Under the pieces are notes generated by a model. It worked only from the letters and a program-made list of their open reading frames with translations. It did not search any database and was not told the origin of the DNA. Shown piece by piece: positions 25,339 through 32,849 of a stretch of DNA of 64,000 nucleotides; positions within the stretch are counted from its first letter, which is position 1; the number at the start of each line of letters is the position of its first letter. Source of the DNA: Streptosporangiaceae bacterium (lineage in GTDB: Bacteria > Actinomycetota > Actinomycetes > Streptosporangiales > Streptosporangiaceae); assembly GCA_025964695.1 (NCBI GenBank), contig JAOPYK010000009.1, forward strand, positions 1 through 64,000, given 5' to 3'. The translations under genes and the position numbers were made by a program.

Positions 25339-27075
25339 TCACTGTACGGGGACGCGCCACACCAGTACGGTCCCGGCCTGGGCTCCGCCACGGGTGGTGA
25401 ACGATCCGCCGAGCGCTTCGGCCCGGTCCGACATGTTGCGCAGGCCGCTCCTGCTCCCGCCGGAGGCGATACCGATGCCGTCGTCCTCGACCCGCACGAT
25501 GAGCTCGTCCCGCACGTCGACGGCGATGCTCACCGCACGGGCCTGGGCGTGCCGGGCGACGTTCGAGAGTGCTTCCTGCAGCACCGCCAGCAACTGCTCG
25601 CCCGTCTCCGGGCTGATGGCGGTGTCCAGCAGCCCGTCCAGCCGCACGGAAGGCGCGAAACCCAGAGTCTCGGCGGCCGCGTCGGCGATCGCGTGGACCT
25701 GGCTGCGCAGGCGGTTGTCCCCCGGCTCGGCCTGCAGGGCGAAAATCGTCGTACGGACCTGCCGGATCGTGTCGTCGAGGTCGTCGACGGCTCCCTGGAC
25801 CCGGCGGGCCACCTCGGCCTTCTGCGTGATCTTGATGGCGCTCATCAGGGTCATGGCCGTGGCGAACAGCCGCTGGATCACCGTGTCGTGCAGGTCCCTG
25901 GCGATCCGCTCACGGTCCTCCAGGACCCCGATCCGTTCCGCGTCCCTGCGGCGCTCGGCCAGCTCGAGAGCGACGGCGGCCTGGGCGGCGAACGGTTCGA
26001 GCAGCCGCAGGGTGGCCTCGTTGAACGTCGGCCGGCCGGGGTTGTTCACCACGGTCAGGACACCACGGGCGGACCGTCCCAAGCCCAGCGCCACGATCAA
26101 GGTCGGGCCGATGGGGATTTCAGGGGGGACGCCGGTACCGGCGGCAGCCTGACCGCCGTCCTCCAGCAGCAGCGGGGTGCCTTCCCGGTACACCCTGGCG
26201 AACCCGGCGTCGTCGAGGGGAATCCGTAGACCGTGGAAGAACCCGGCGTGCTCGCCGTCCGCCGCGGCCAGCACGAACTCCTGACTCTCCTCGTCCATCA
26301 GGGACACCGTGGCGAGATCGGCGTCGCAGATCTCCCGAGCCCGCCGTGCGACCAGTCCGACGACCTCCTGCGGGGCGGTCCCGGACAGCAGCGCGTTAGA
26401 GATCTCCGCGGAGGCCTGCAGCCAGCGTTCGCGGCGCCGCGTGTCCTGGTAGAGCCGGGCGTTCTCGATCGCGACTCCCGCGGCGGTGGCGAGCGCGTTG
26501 ACGATGACCACGTCCTCCTCGTCGAACTCACCACCGCCGGCCTTCTCGGTCAGATAGAGGTTGCCGAACACCTCCTCGCGCACCCGGATCGGGACACCCA
26601 GGAAACGCCGCATCGGCGGATGGCCACCGGGGAAGCCGGACGACTCGGGATGGGCGGAGATGTCGGGAAGCCGCAGCGGATGCGGCTCTTTGATGACCAG
26701 GCCGAGGAGGCCGTGGCCGTGTGGCCAGTGCCCGATCGCCTCGATCTCCGCCTCGGTGACGCCAACGGTGATGAACTGCACCAGATGGCCGCCGCCCTCG
26801 CCGATCACACCGAGTGCGCCATAGCGCGCCTCGACCAAGGTGGTCGCCGCCTCGGTGATGCGCCGCAGCACCGTCTCCAGGTCAAGGTCGCTGCCGATGG
26901 AGACCACGGCCTCCAGCAGCGCGTGTACCCGATCCCGGGTGCCCAGCACGGTGTCCAGACGCGCCTGCAGCTCGGTAAGAAGATCATCGAGCCTCAGCTG
27001 CGGAAGGATCAGCCGCGCATGGCCCTCATCCGGCCGATCATCCATCACGGCCCCGGGTCTCTCACTCGTCGGCAT
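25339..27075 (-). CDS. devS: DevS/DosT-like GAF sensor histidine kinase
   Basis: About 578 residues: two GAF domains (about 65-205 and 230-375), a HisKA_3 dimerisation helix with ERIARDLHDTVIQRLF (phospho-His about 398) and an HATPase_c domain (EALSNVARHA, DDGIGI, GLRNMSDRA). In the first GAF, FPGGHPPMRRFLGVPI aligns with the M. tuberculosis DosS segment that holds the proximal heme His149, so heme-based sensing of oxygen, NO or CO is likely. Start is taken at the ATG at 27073-27075; a GTG two codons upstream and an ATG about 30 bases downstream are alternatives. It is divergent from devR across a 175-base gap holding DevR-like box B. Confidence 0.88.
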   Translation of the reverse strand: MPTSERPGAVMDDRPDEGHARLILPQLRLDDLLTELQARLDTVLGTRDRVHALLEAVVSIGSDLDLETVLRRITEAATTLVEARYGALGVIGEGGGHLVQFITVGVTEAEIEAIGHWPHGHGLLGLVIKEPHPLRLPDISAHPESSGFPGGHPPMRRFLGVPIRVREEVFGNLYLTEKAGGGEFDEEDVVIVNALATAAGVAIENARLYQDTRRRERWLQASAEISNALLSGTAPQEVVGLVARRAREICDADLATVSLMDEESQEFVLAAADGEHAGFFHGLRIPLDDAGFARVYREGTPLLLEDGGQAAAGTGVPPEIPIGPTLIVALGLGRSARGVLTVVNNPGRPTFNEATLRLLEPFAAQAAVALELAERRRDAERIGVLEDRERIARDLHDTVIQRLFATAMTLMSAIKITQKAEVARRVQGAVDDLDDTIRQVRTTIFALQAEPGDNRLRSQVHAIADAAAETLGFAPSVRLDGLLDTAISPETGEQLLAVLQEALSNVARHAQARAVSIAVDVRDELIVRVEDDGIGIASGGSRSGLRNMSDRAEALGGSFTTRGGAQAGTVLVWRVPVQ

Positions 27076-27147
27076 CCCCACACCCAGATCGTAGGCCTTC
27101 CGGCCACCACGGACCGAGATGAGTCGCGCTGTGAATCCCGGTTGAAA

Positions 27148-27161
27148 GTGGCCTTAGTCCT
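27148..27161. promoter_or_regulatory. DevR-like box B between devS and devR
   Basis: GTGGCCTTAGTCCT, sharing GTGGCC-WW-R-GTCC with box A and 10 of 14 positions with the DosR core. It lies 72 bases from the kinase start and 89 bases from the regulator start, so autoregulation of both is possible. Confidence 0.6.
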
Positions 27162-27250
27162 TATTTCCGGTGACCTGGGTACTTTTGTCACGGGGAAGCG
27201 ACTCTATAGCGTCATGCATGACACCTCCCGCGCGAAGGGCACCCAAGGCC

Positions 27251-27943
27251 ATGAGCAATATCGCTCAACCCGGCGGCAAGGCCATCCGGGTCTTCCTCCT
27301 GGACGACCACGAGGTCGTCCGGCGCGGTGTCGCGGCGATGCTCGAGGCCGAGGGGGACATCGAGGTCGTCGGGGAGGCCGGCTCGGCCGAGCAGGCGCTC
27401 GCCCGTATCCCAGCCGCCAACCCGCATGTGGCGGTGCTGGACATACGCCTGCCCGACGGAGACGGCGTGAGCGTGTGCCGGGAGATCCGCTCCCAGATGC
27501 CGCAGGTCGCCTGCCTGATGCTCACTTCGTTCTCCGATGAGGAGGCGCTGTTCGACGCGGTGATGGCAGGGGCCTCCGGTTACGTGCTCAAGCAGATCCA
27601 CGGCTCCGACCTGGTCGGCGCGGTCCGTACCCTTGCTTCCGGCGGATCCCTGCTGGATCCGCGCAGCACTGGACAAATGCTGCAGCGGTTGCGCGACCGG
27701 GCCGCTCGCAAGGACCCGCTGGCCGCGCTGTCGCATCAGGAGAAGCAGATCCTCGACCTGATCGGCGAAGGACTGACCAACCGGCAGATCGGCGAGCGCA
27801 TGTTCCTCGCCGAGAAGACCGTCAAGAACTACGTCTCCAACCTGTTCACCAAACTGGGTATGAGCCGCCGCACCCAGGCCGCCGCGTTCGTCACCCAGCT
27901 GAGGGCCTCCGAGGCCAGACCCGACCGCCGCGATGCCCAGTAG
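27251..27943 (+). CDS. devR: DevR/DosR-like response regulator
   Basis: A 230-residue NarL/FixJ response regulator. The receiver has FLLDDHEVVRRGVAAML, phospho-acceptor Asp64 in AVLDIRLPDGDG, and LTSFSDEEALFDAVMAGASG with the switch Thr and GYVLKQI Lys. The output domain is a LuxR helix-turn-helix (LTNRQIGERMFLAEKTVKNY then VSNLFTKLGMSRRTQAA), very close to M. tuberculosis DevR. It activates dormancy genes at low oxygen in mycobacteria. Start ATG at 27251. Divergent from the cognate kinase. Confidence 0.92.
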   Translation: MSNIAQPGGKAIRVFLLDDHEVVRRGVAAMLEAEGDIEVVGEAGSAEQALARIPAANPHVAVLDIRLPDGDGVSVCREIRSQMPQVACLMLTSFSDEEALFDAVMAGASGYVLKQIHGSDLVGAVRTLASGGSLLDPRSTGQMLQRLRDRAARKDPLAALSHQEKQILDLIGEGLTNRQIGERMFLAEKTVKNYVSNLFTKLGMSRRTQAAAFVTQLRASEARPDRRDAQ

Positions 27944-27985
27944 CCTTCCCGGGCGCCCGAGCCGGCGTGAGCAGGGACTCTGGGT

Positions 27986-29014
27986 TCACGAACGCTCTTC
28001 GCGCATCACATTGTCGGTCGGCCGTCGTAGGGTCTCCGGGCCGCCATCCGCGACCCCCAGGCGCATCAGAAGCTGTGGAAATGACCCGCCGCACAACCGC
28101 GTACGGATGAAGTCCCGCAGCTCCGGCACTTCGAGGGCCTGGGTGTGGAACGCCGCGGACAGATCGGCCGCCGACGCGCGCAACAGCACCCGCTGAAGGG
28201 CCTGCCCGGCGGCGAGCCAGTCCGTTCGGTCGTCGCCCGGCGTGGTCAGCACCGCCACCACGCCCGTCACGCCGGGGACCCCTGTCTCGGTGTCGACGGC
28301 GACGGTCCCCCAGCCCTGGCCGCGTGCGAAGTCGCGCATCGGGAAGTGCGGTTCAGTGTGCTCAGGAGTCCGGGGATAGGCGCGCTCATGCACTCCGTCC
28401 CGGCGGGGGCTCCCGGGACCGGGGGCCCAGCGGGAGGCCTCCGACACATAGGCGGGATTCATCCGCTGCACCTGCTCCGCGGCCTCGGTGAGCGCCCCGA
28501 GGGCCACCCGTTCGCGGGTGAGAGCGACGTCCAGCCGTGCGTTCTCCTGCCGTGCCTGGTCGCTCAGCCCAGACTGCACGTGCGCACCGACCATGATGTC
28601 CTTGAAGGCGCCACGGTGGCTACGACGCCGGCGGATCTCCCCGTACAACCGCCGGATCTCCTGGGTGACATCAGCGCGCGGGCCGAACTGAATGTCGGCC
28701 AGCAGGGCCGGCCGGTCCGGATCGGGGAGCAGCCGCGCCCGGGGCGCGTACCCGAGGTACTGCATCGCCAGGCGCATGGTGAACAGTGCGGCACCGCAGC
28801 TGATCAGCATCTCCCTGCCGTCGGGATCGGCGACGCTCAACCGCCGTTCGATATCCGCGTAAAGGCTGATCACCGGGCCTGTCCCGATGTCACGGCTGCC
28901 GAATCGCCACGGCTGGGTGTTGTGGACCGAGGGCGCCCACACGGCGGCCTCGATGGCGAACCGGACGTCCTGCTGCGAGACCTCGGAGCTTTCGCCCGTT
29001 AGTTTGTGGCTCAT
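27986..29014 (-). CDS. Acg-family FMN nitroreductase-like protein
   Basis: A 342-residue member of the Acg (Rv2032) group of nitroreductase-fold proteins: WAPSVHNTQPWRFGSRD near the N terminus, RRRRSHRGAFKD in the middle and a second half fold in the C-terminal portion. In M. tuberculosis Acg binds FMN but has a lid covering the cofactor and is one of the most strongly DosR-induced genes; an FMN store or redox role was proposed. Start ATG at 29014 follows GGGAG. Two DevR-like boxes (C and D) lie 58 and 113 bases upstream. Confidence 0.88.
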   Translation of the reverse strand: MSHKLTGESSEVSQQDVRFAIEAAVWAPSVHNTQPWRFGSRDIGTGPVISLYADIERRLSVADPDGREMLISCGAALFTMRLAMQYLGYAPRARLLPDPDRPALLADIQFGPRADVTQEIRRLYGEIRRRRSHRGAFKDIMVGAHVQSGLSDQARQENARLDVALTRERVALGALTEAAEQVQRMNPAYVSEASRWAPGPGSPRRDGVHERAYPRTPEHTEPHFPMRDFARGQGWGTVAVDTETGVPGVTGVVAVLTTPGDDRTDWLAAGQALQRVLLRASAADLSAAFHTQALEVPELRDFIRTRLCGGSFPQLLMRLGVADGGPETLRRPTDNVMREERS

Positions 29015-29072
29015 GGCGACTCCCTGACGATCTGGACGCGTTAAGACCATCACCACCAGGCCCTGCCCGGAA

Positions 29073-29086
29073 GGGCCAAAAGTCCA
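29073..29086. promoter_or_regulatory. DevR-like box C before the nitroreductase gene
   Basis: GGGCCAAAAGTCCA, 58 bases upstream of the nitroreductase start codon. It matches 11 of 14 positions of the DosR core GGGACTWWAGTCCC, the best fit to the mycobacterial consensus in the window. Confidence 0.65.
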
Positions 29087-29127
29087 TCAGGGCCGGGACC
29101 GATGGCGTGGAACGCCCCCGCAGGCCG

Positions 29128-29141
29128 GCGACCTTGGTCGC
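29128..29141. promoter_or_regulatory. DevR-like box D before the PNPOx remnant
   Basis: GCGACCTTGGTCGC is itself a near-perfect palindrome and fits the island consensus. It lies 35 bases upstream of the PNPOx remnant start and about 113 bases upstream of the divergent nitroreductase gene. Confidence 0.5.
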
Positions 29142-29176
29142 TGCCGGAACACCGCCTTCGCGAGCACCATGAAGAC

Positions 29177-29245
29177 ATGAGATTCGACGCCCACGGACTA
29201 CAGATCCTCGACAGGAGCGAATGTCTCGGGCTGCTCGGCTCCGTG
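29177..29245 (+). pseudogene. PNPOx-like flavin protein, N-terminal remnant
   Basis: From ATG 29177 the frame reads MRFDAHGLQILDRSECLGLL then GSV, the beginning of actinobacterial pyridoxamine 5'-phosphate oxidase-fold proteins (usual form MRFDAHGLEILDRDECLRLL). After about 23 residues the similarity ends and the frame enters unrelated sequence. The box D promoter element is still in place. The gene has lost its 3' part, apparently in the same deletion that cut the converging flavodoxin gene. Confidence 0.7.
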
Positions 29246-29281
29246 CAGTATCCACGCCGCAAACCTGACGAGGCCACGACG

Positions 29282-29400
29282 TACGTCCGCGCTCAGGCCT
29301 GCGTCCCGCAGCTCGTCACCGATCCATTGTGCGATCTCGGCCGTGCCGCCACGTTCCGATCCGTACGCGATCGGCGCGAGGTGGCCTCTCACAACGACCT
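29282..29400 (-). pseudogene. Flavodoxin-domain protein, N-terminal remnant
   Basis: The minus strand encodes HLAPIAYGSERGGTAEIAQW and then IGDELRDAGLSADV (29282-29383), the FMN phosphate-binding loop and first helix of flavodoxin-like proteins. It then runs into the antisense of the PNPOx remnant. No stop-free complete domain remains. Its 5' end faces box E at 29463-29476. Confidence 0.7.
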
Positions 29401-29462
29401 GCTTCACCCACGAACGAACGCCGATCGCGGCTGCGGCGGCAGGGCGCAAAGGCCCGGGCGGG

Positions 29463-29476
29463 GCGGCGAAGGTCCC
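29463..29476. promoter_or_regulatory. DevR-like box E between the flavodoxin remnant and doxX
   Basis: GCGGCGAAGGTCCC agrees with 12 of 14 positions of the island consensus GTGGCCWWRGTCCC. It is 92 bases upstream of the DoxX gene start and about 60-80 bases before the flavodoxin remnant on the other strand. Confidence 0.5.
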
Positions 29477-29568
29477 GGCCGGGTCGTGCTCTTGGACTCT
29501 GATGCCCCGGCGGCCACCGGAGTTGACTGAGTGCCATCGGAGCCCCCCGACCTTTGAGGTGAAAGAGC

Positions 29569-30141
29569 ATGACCACCACCGCAGCTCACAAGTCCACCCA
29601 CCGATTCCACCTCCCCGGGCTGCACCCCAGCCAAGCGACCACCGCGGTCTCCGAGGTATCCGCCGTCCGTTACGTCTGGGCGACCGCCCGCCTCGCACTG
29701 GGCTGGATCTTCCTCTGGGCCTTCCTCGACAAGACCTTCGGGCTGGGCCACGACACCACCGGCAAGCAGGCCTGGATCGACGGCGGCCACCCCACCCAGG
29801 GCTTCCTGAAGATGGGGGCCAAGGGACCCTTCGCCGGCCTCTACCACCACCTCGCCGGCGCCACCGCGGTCGACTGGCTGTTCATGATCGCCCTAACCGG
29901 AATCGGGATCGCATTGATCCTCGGCATCGGCATGCGCATCGCCGCCGCGGCCGGAGCCCTGTTGATGGTCATGATGTGGACCGCCGTGCTGCCGCCCGCC
30001 AACAACCCCTTCATGGACGATCACCTGATCTACGCACTGGTGCTCGTCGGCCTGGCGCTGGTGAGCGCCGGCCACACCGTCGGTCTGGGCCGCTGGTGGA
30101 GTTCCACCGCGCTGGTCCGCCGCTATCCCCTCCTCAAGTGA
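29569..30141 (+). CDS. DoxX-family membrane protein
   Basis: A 190-residue membrane protein with four to five hydrophobic segments. RLALGWIFLWAFLDKTFGLG is the first conserved DoxX element, followed by GPFAGLYHHLAG and a long hydrophobic C-terminal part (MIALTGIGIALILGIGMRIA). DoxX proteins are quinone-linked subunits or redox-homeostasis partners in the membrane. GAGGTGAAAG precedes the ATG. A very strong hairpin follows the stop, and DevR-like box E lies upstream, tying it to the dormancy island. Confidence 0.87.
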   Translation: MTTTAAHKSTHRFHLPGLHPSQATTAVSEVSAVRYVWATARLALGWIFLWAFLDKTFGLGHDTTGKQAWIDGGHPTQGFLKMGAKGPFAGLYHHLAGATAVDWLFMIALTGIGIALILGIGMRIAAAAGALLMVMMWTAVLPPANNPFMDDHLIYALVLVGLALVSAGHTVGLGRWWSSTALVRRYPLLK

Positions 30142-30155
30142 CCGGACCCACTCCC

Positions 30156-30190
30156 TGACGGAGGGCGCCCTGCCCGGGCGCCCTCCGTCA
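30156..30190 (+). terminator. 15-bp stem-loop terminator after doxX
   Basis: TGACGGAGGGCGCCC (30156-30170) pairs perfectly with GGGCGCCCTCCGTCA (30176-30190) around a TGCCC loop, starting 14 bases after the DoxX stop. No T run follows, as often in actinomycetes. The strongest hairpin seen in the window. Confidence 0.85.
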
Positions 30191-30244
30191 CGTGCTCACC
30201 GCTCCGCCGAACAAGGCCGACGACCCGCTCCGCCGGGCAAGGTA

Positions 30245-30258
30245 CCGACCAAGGTCCC
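30245..30258. promoter_or_regulatory. DevR-like box F before the M50 protease gene
   Basis: CCGACCAAGGTCCC, 58 bases upstream of the M50 protease start, the same distance as box C has from the nitroreductase gene. It shares CCAAGGTCCCGCC with the sequence at box A. Confidence 0.55.
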
Positions 30259-30316
30259 GCCGGGCCCGGGCCCGGTGGCCCTGCCCCAGATCCTTCTCCG
30301 GACGGATCATCGAGTC

Positions 30317-31465
30317 ATGAAGCAGAATCTGCGACTCGGCCGCGTCGCCGGCATCCCGATCGGACTGCAGTGGTCGGCGCTGGCGATCATCGCGCTGATC
30401 GCGCTGACGCTCGCCACCGGCGTGCTGCCCTCGGCGGTGCCCGGCCGCTCCGTCGTCGTCTACTGGGCCGCGGCCATACCGGCCGCCGCCGTCTTCCTCG
30501 CCTGCCTCCTGGCCCACGAGCTCGCCCATTCCCTCGTCGCCCAGCGAAAGGGCGTGCGGGTGCGCTCCATCACCCTCTGGATGCTGGGCGGGATCTCCGA
30601 ACTCGAGGACGAGGCCCCTGATCCCAAAGCCGATCTGGCAATCGCGGCCGCCGGGCCTCTCACCAGTCTGGGGTTGGGCGCGGTCTTCATCGCCGCCTTC
30701 CCCATCGCCGGTGCACTCGGAGCTCCCCCCTTGCTCACCCAGACGCTGGGATGGCTGGGCCTGATCAACCTCATGCTGGCGGTGTTCAACCTGCTCCCGG
30801 GCGCCCCGCTGGACGGCGGGCGGGTGCTGCGGGCGATCTTGTGGCGCCACTATCACGATCGCACCCGCGCCGATCTCGCCGCCGCCCACGCGGGCCGTAC
30901 GCTCGGACTGACGCTCGTCTGCGTCGGCCTGGGGGAGCTGCTCTTCCTCAACGCCGGTGCCGGGCTGTGGCTGATGCTCATCGGCTGGTTCCTGACAGTG
31001 GCCGCGAAGACGGAGGCGACCTCCCGGCTGGTCCACAATGCCCTCGCCGACGTCCGGGTCAGCGAGATCATGACCCCGCACCCCGACTGCGCCCCGGCCT
31101 GGCATGACATCGAGACGTTCGTTCAACGGACACTCGTGACCTCGCGGCAGGAGGCCTTCCCCGTGCTGGAGCTCGATGGCAGGCCGACGGGCGTCGTCAC
31201 CACCGACCAGCTCGCCCGGATACCGCCGGAGCGGCGCGGGAATCTGCTCATCAGCAGCATCGCCATACCGCTCCCCGAGCAGAACGTATGCGGGCCGGAC
31301 GACTCCGCGGCCGACCTGTCCGGCAAGCGACCTGTCGCCGGGCAGCTCGTGGCGGTAGTGGTCGACGGCGACCATGTCGTCGGCGTCATCACGAGCGCCG
31401 ACTTCACCCGCATCGTGCGGCGTGGCCTGCTGCTGCACCCCGCGACCACCCGCTCCAGCGCCTGA
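30317..31465 (+). CDS. Site-2 protease (M50) with CBS domains, Rip3-like
   Basis: A 382-residue intramembrane metalloprotease. The zinc motif HELAH is at 67-71, inside a hydrophobic helix, and the third ligand Asp166 is in NLLPGAPLDGGR. About six transmembrane segments are followed by two CBS domains (from about 245: VRVSEIMTPHPDCAPAW, and GDHVVGVITSADFTRIV), which bind adenosine nucleotides. M. tuberculosis Rv2625c (Rip3) has the same layout and belongs to the DosR regulon. Start ATG at 30317 opens MKQNLRLGRVAGIPI, usual for the family. DevR-like box F is upstream. Confidence 0.92.
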   Translation: MKQNLRLGRVAGIPIGLQWSALAIIALIALTLATGVLPSAVPGRSVVVYWAAAIPAAAVFLACLLAHELAHSLVAQRKGVRVRSITLWMLGGISELEDEAPDPKADLAIAAAGPLTSLGLGAVFIAAFPIAGALGAPPLLTQTLGWLGLINLMLAVFNLLPGAPLDGGRVLRAILWRHYHDRTRADLAAAHAGRTLGLTLVCVGLGELLFLNAGAGLWLMLIGWFLTVAAKTEATSRLVHNALADVRVSEIMTPHPDCAPAWHDIETFVQRTLVTSRQEAFPVLELDGRPTGVVTTDQLARIPPERRGNLLISSIAIPLPEQNVCGPDDSAADLSGKRPVAGQLVAVVVDGDHVVGVITSADFTRIVRRGLLLHPATTRSSA

Positions 31466-31773
31466 GCAGGGCCTCGCGAAACGCACCGCCGCACGGAAAG
31501 GCTTGCGATGACCGCCACGCTCGGCACACCGCCGCAGCTGACCGGCATGGCCCGGCATGTTCGTGATCGACCAGGCCGTCCATCACTGAACGATCGTCTG
31601 CCGCGACCCAGGTCGGTGGCGGTGATCTCTCTCATCTTCATTTCGGCGAAGACGATAGAGTTTTTATTAGAGATCATTCGGGCCCGGCCGTACCGGCTAC
31701 GCGGGACGCACGTTCGGCGCCTCGTCGCCGGATCGGTCGGTCGTTACACGGCATGCCGTGGAGGGGATTCCCG
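31466..31773. other. Spacer with an AT-rich stem-loop
   Basis: An ATG at 31508 with GGAAAGG upstream opens a frame MTATLGTPPQLTGMARHVRD that soon becomes unconvincing; it could be the start of a lost gene. At 31623-31676 an unusually AT-rich block carries nested inverted repeats: TGATCTCT with AGAGATCA (8+8) outside and TCTTC with GAAGA inside. It may be a regulatory element or a recombination scar. No other feature recognised. Confidence 0.35.
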
Positions 31774-31902
31774 ATGATGCATGATCTGACGTCCGGCCTG
31801 CCACACTACGGCCCATACTCACCGCTGATCGGCGTCGCCGTGCTGGCGGCCGTCGTCATCGTGGTCGCGGTGGCGGTGTTTCACAGCTCCAGACACCACT
31901 GA
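31774..31902 (+). CDS. Small single-span membrane protein (42 residues)
   Basis: MMHDLTSGLPHYGPYSPLIG then a strongly hydrophobic run of about 18 residues rich in Val and Ala, ending FHSSRHH. A clear transmembrane helix with a short polar tail. GGAGGGG lies seven bases before the ATG (a second ATG follows at once). No family recognised. Its stop touches the beginning of an MFS remnant, so the junction may be the edge of a deletion. Context suggests the dormancy island or simply leftover promoter and leader of a lost operon. Confidence 0.55.
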   Translation: MMHDLTSGLPHYGPYSPLIGVAVLAAVVIVVAVAVFHSSRHH

Positions 31903-32192
31903 TCGCGCCACTCGGGTTCGGGACCATGCCGGCCGCGAGCACCGCCGCGTTGCACGGAGTCACCGTCCAGGACTCCGGCCTGGCCTCGGGGGTGCAGACC
32001 ACCATGCAGCAGGTCGGCAGTGCACTCGGTCTCGCCGTCCTCGTGACCCTCGCGCTCCGCTACGCCGGTGACGAGGTCCAGCGTGGCCTGCCCGCGGAGG
32101 TCGCGACGACGGCGGGCTACGTCATGGCCTTCCGCATCGGGGCTGCGCTGATGGTGCTCGGTGGGGTGCTCATCGTCCTCCCAACGGGGAGG
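31902..32192 (+). pseudogene. MFS drug-efflux transporter, C-terminal remnant
   Basis: IAPLGFGTMPAASTAALHGV, then SGLASGVQTTMQQVGSALGL, and a last hydrophobic helix MVLGGVLIVLPTG: the final two or three transmembrane segments of a DHA2-type exporter. No N-terminal part exists upstream, and the frame runs without stop into the antisense of the response regulator gene. A fragment. Confidence 0.75.
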
Positions 32193-32849
32193 TCAGGCCT
32201 GGTCGTGGTGCAGGCCGTGTTCGTAGGCGAAGATCACGGCGTGTACGCGGTCCCGGAGACCGAGTTTCTCCATGACGTGGCGGACATGAGTCTTGACGGT
32301 GTTCGGGGAGATCCCGAGCTGGGCTCCGATCTCTGTGTTGGACAGCCCGCGGGTGATCAGGGTGAGCACCTCGCACTCACGCCCGGTCAAGGTGTCCAGA
32401 GCCGCCGCGGACCGGGTGGGGCGGGCTGGACGGTGCGCGAACACCGAGATCAGCCGCCGGGTGACCGAGGGGGCGAGGAGCGCCTCGCCCCCCGCGACGA
32501 GCCGGATTCCGGAGATCAGGTCTTCCGGCCGGGCGTCCTTGAGCAGGAATCCGCTGGCCCCGGCGGCGAGCGCGTCGAAGACGTACTCGTCGAGGTCGTA
32601 GGTGGTCAAGATGAGGACGCGTGAGCCGCCCGAGGCGGTGATGTCTCGGGTGGCGGTGATCCCGTCGGTGCCGGGCATCCGTACGTCCATCAGTACGACA
32701 TCAGGTGTGAGCCCGCGCGCCTGGACGGTGGCGGCTGCTCCGTCCGCGGCCTCGCCCAGTATCTCGAGATCCGGTTGGGTGCCGAGCAGGGCTCGCAGCC
32801 CGGCGCGGATGAGCGGCTGGTCGTCGGCCAGCAGGACCCCGATCGTCAT
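32193..32849 (-). CDS. NarL/FixJ-family response regulator
   Basis: A 218-residue response regulator: receiver with ADDQPLIRAGLRALL, phospho-Asp55 in VLMDVRMPGTDG, LTTYDLDEYVFDALAAGASG, and a LuxR-type helix-turn-helix (LSNTEIGAQLGISPNTVKTH). Its ATG overlaps the stop of the kinase gene by four bases, so kinase and regulator form one operon. Divergent from an ABC exporter, which is the likely target, as in many Firmicute and actinomycete antibiotic-response systems. Confidence 0.92.
   Translation of the reverse strand: MTIGVLLADDQPLIRAGLRALLGTQPDLEILGEAADGAAATVQARGLTPDVVLMDVRMPGTDGITATRDITASGGSRVLILTTYDLDEYVFDALAAGASGFLLKDARPEDLISGIRLVAGGEALLAPSVTRRLISVFAHRPARPTRSAAALDTLTGRECEVLTLITRGLSNTEIGAQLGISPNTVKTHVRHVMEKLGLRDRVHAVIFAYEHGLHHDQA

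Noticed and set aside
28145-29002. 285-residue plus-strand frame opposite the nitroreductase gene
   Set aside because: Shadow of the Acg-family gene, which shows clear family motifs on the minus strand.
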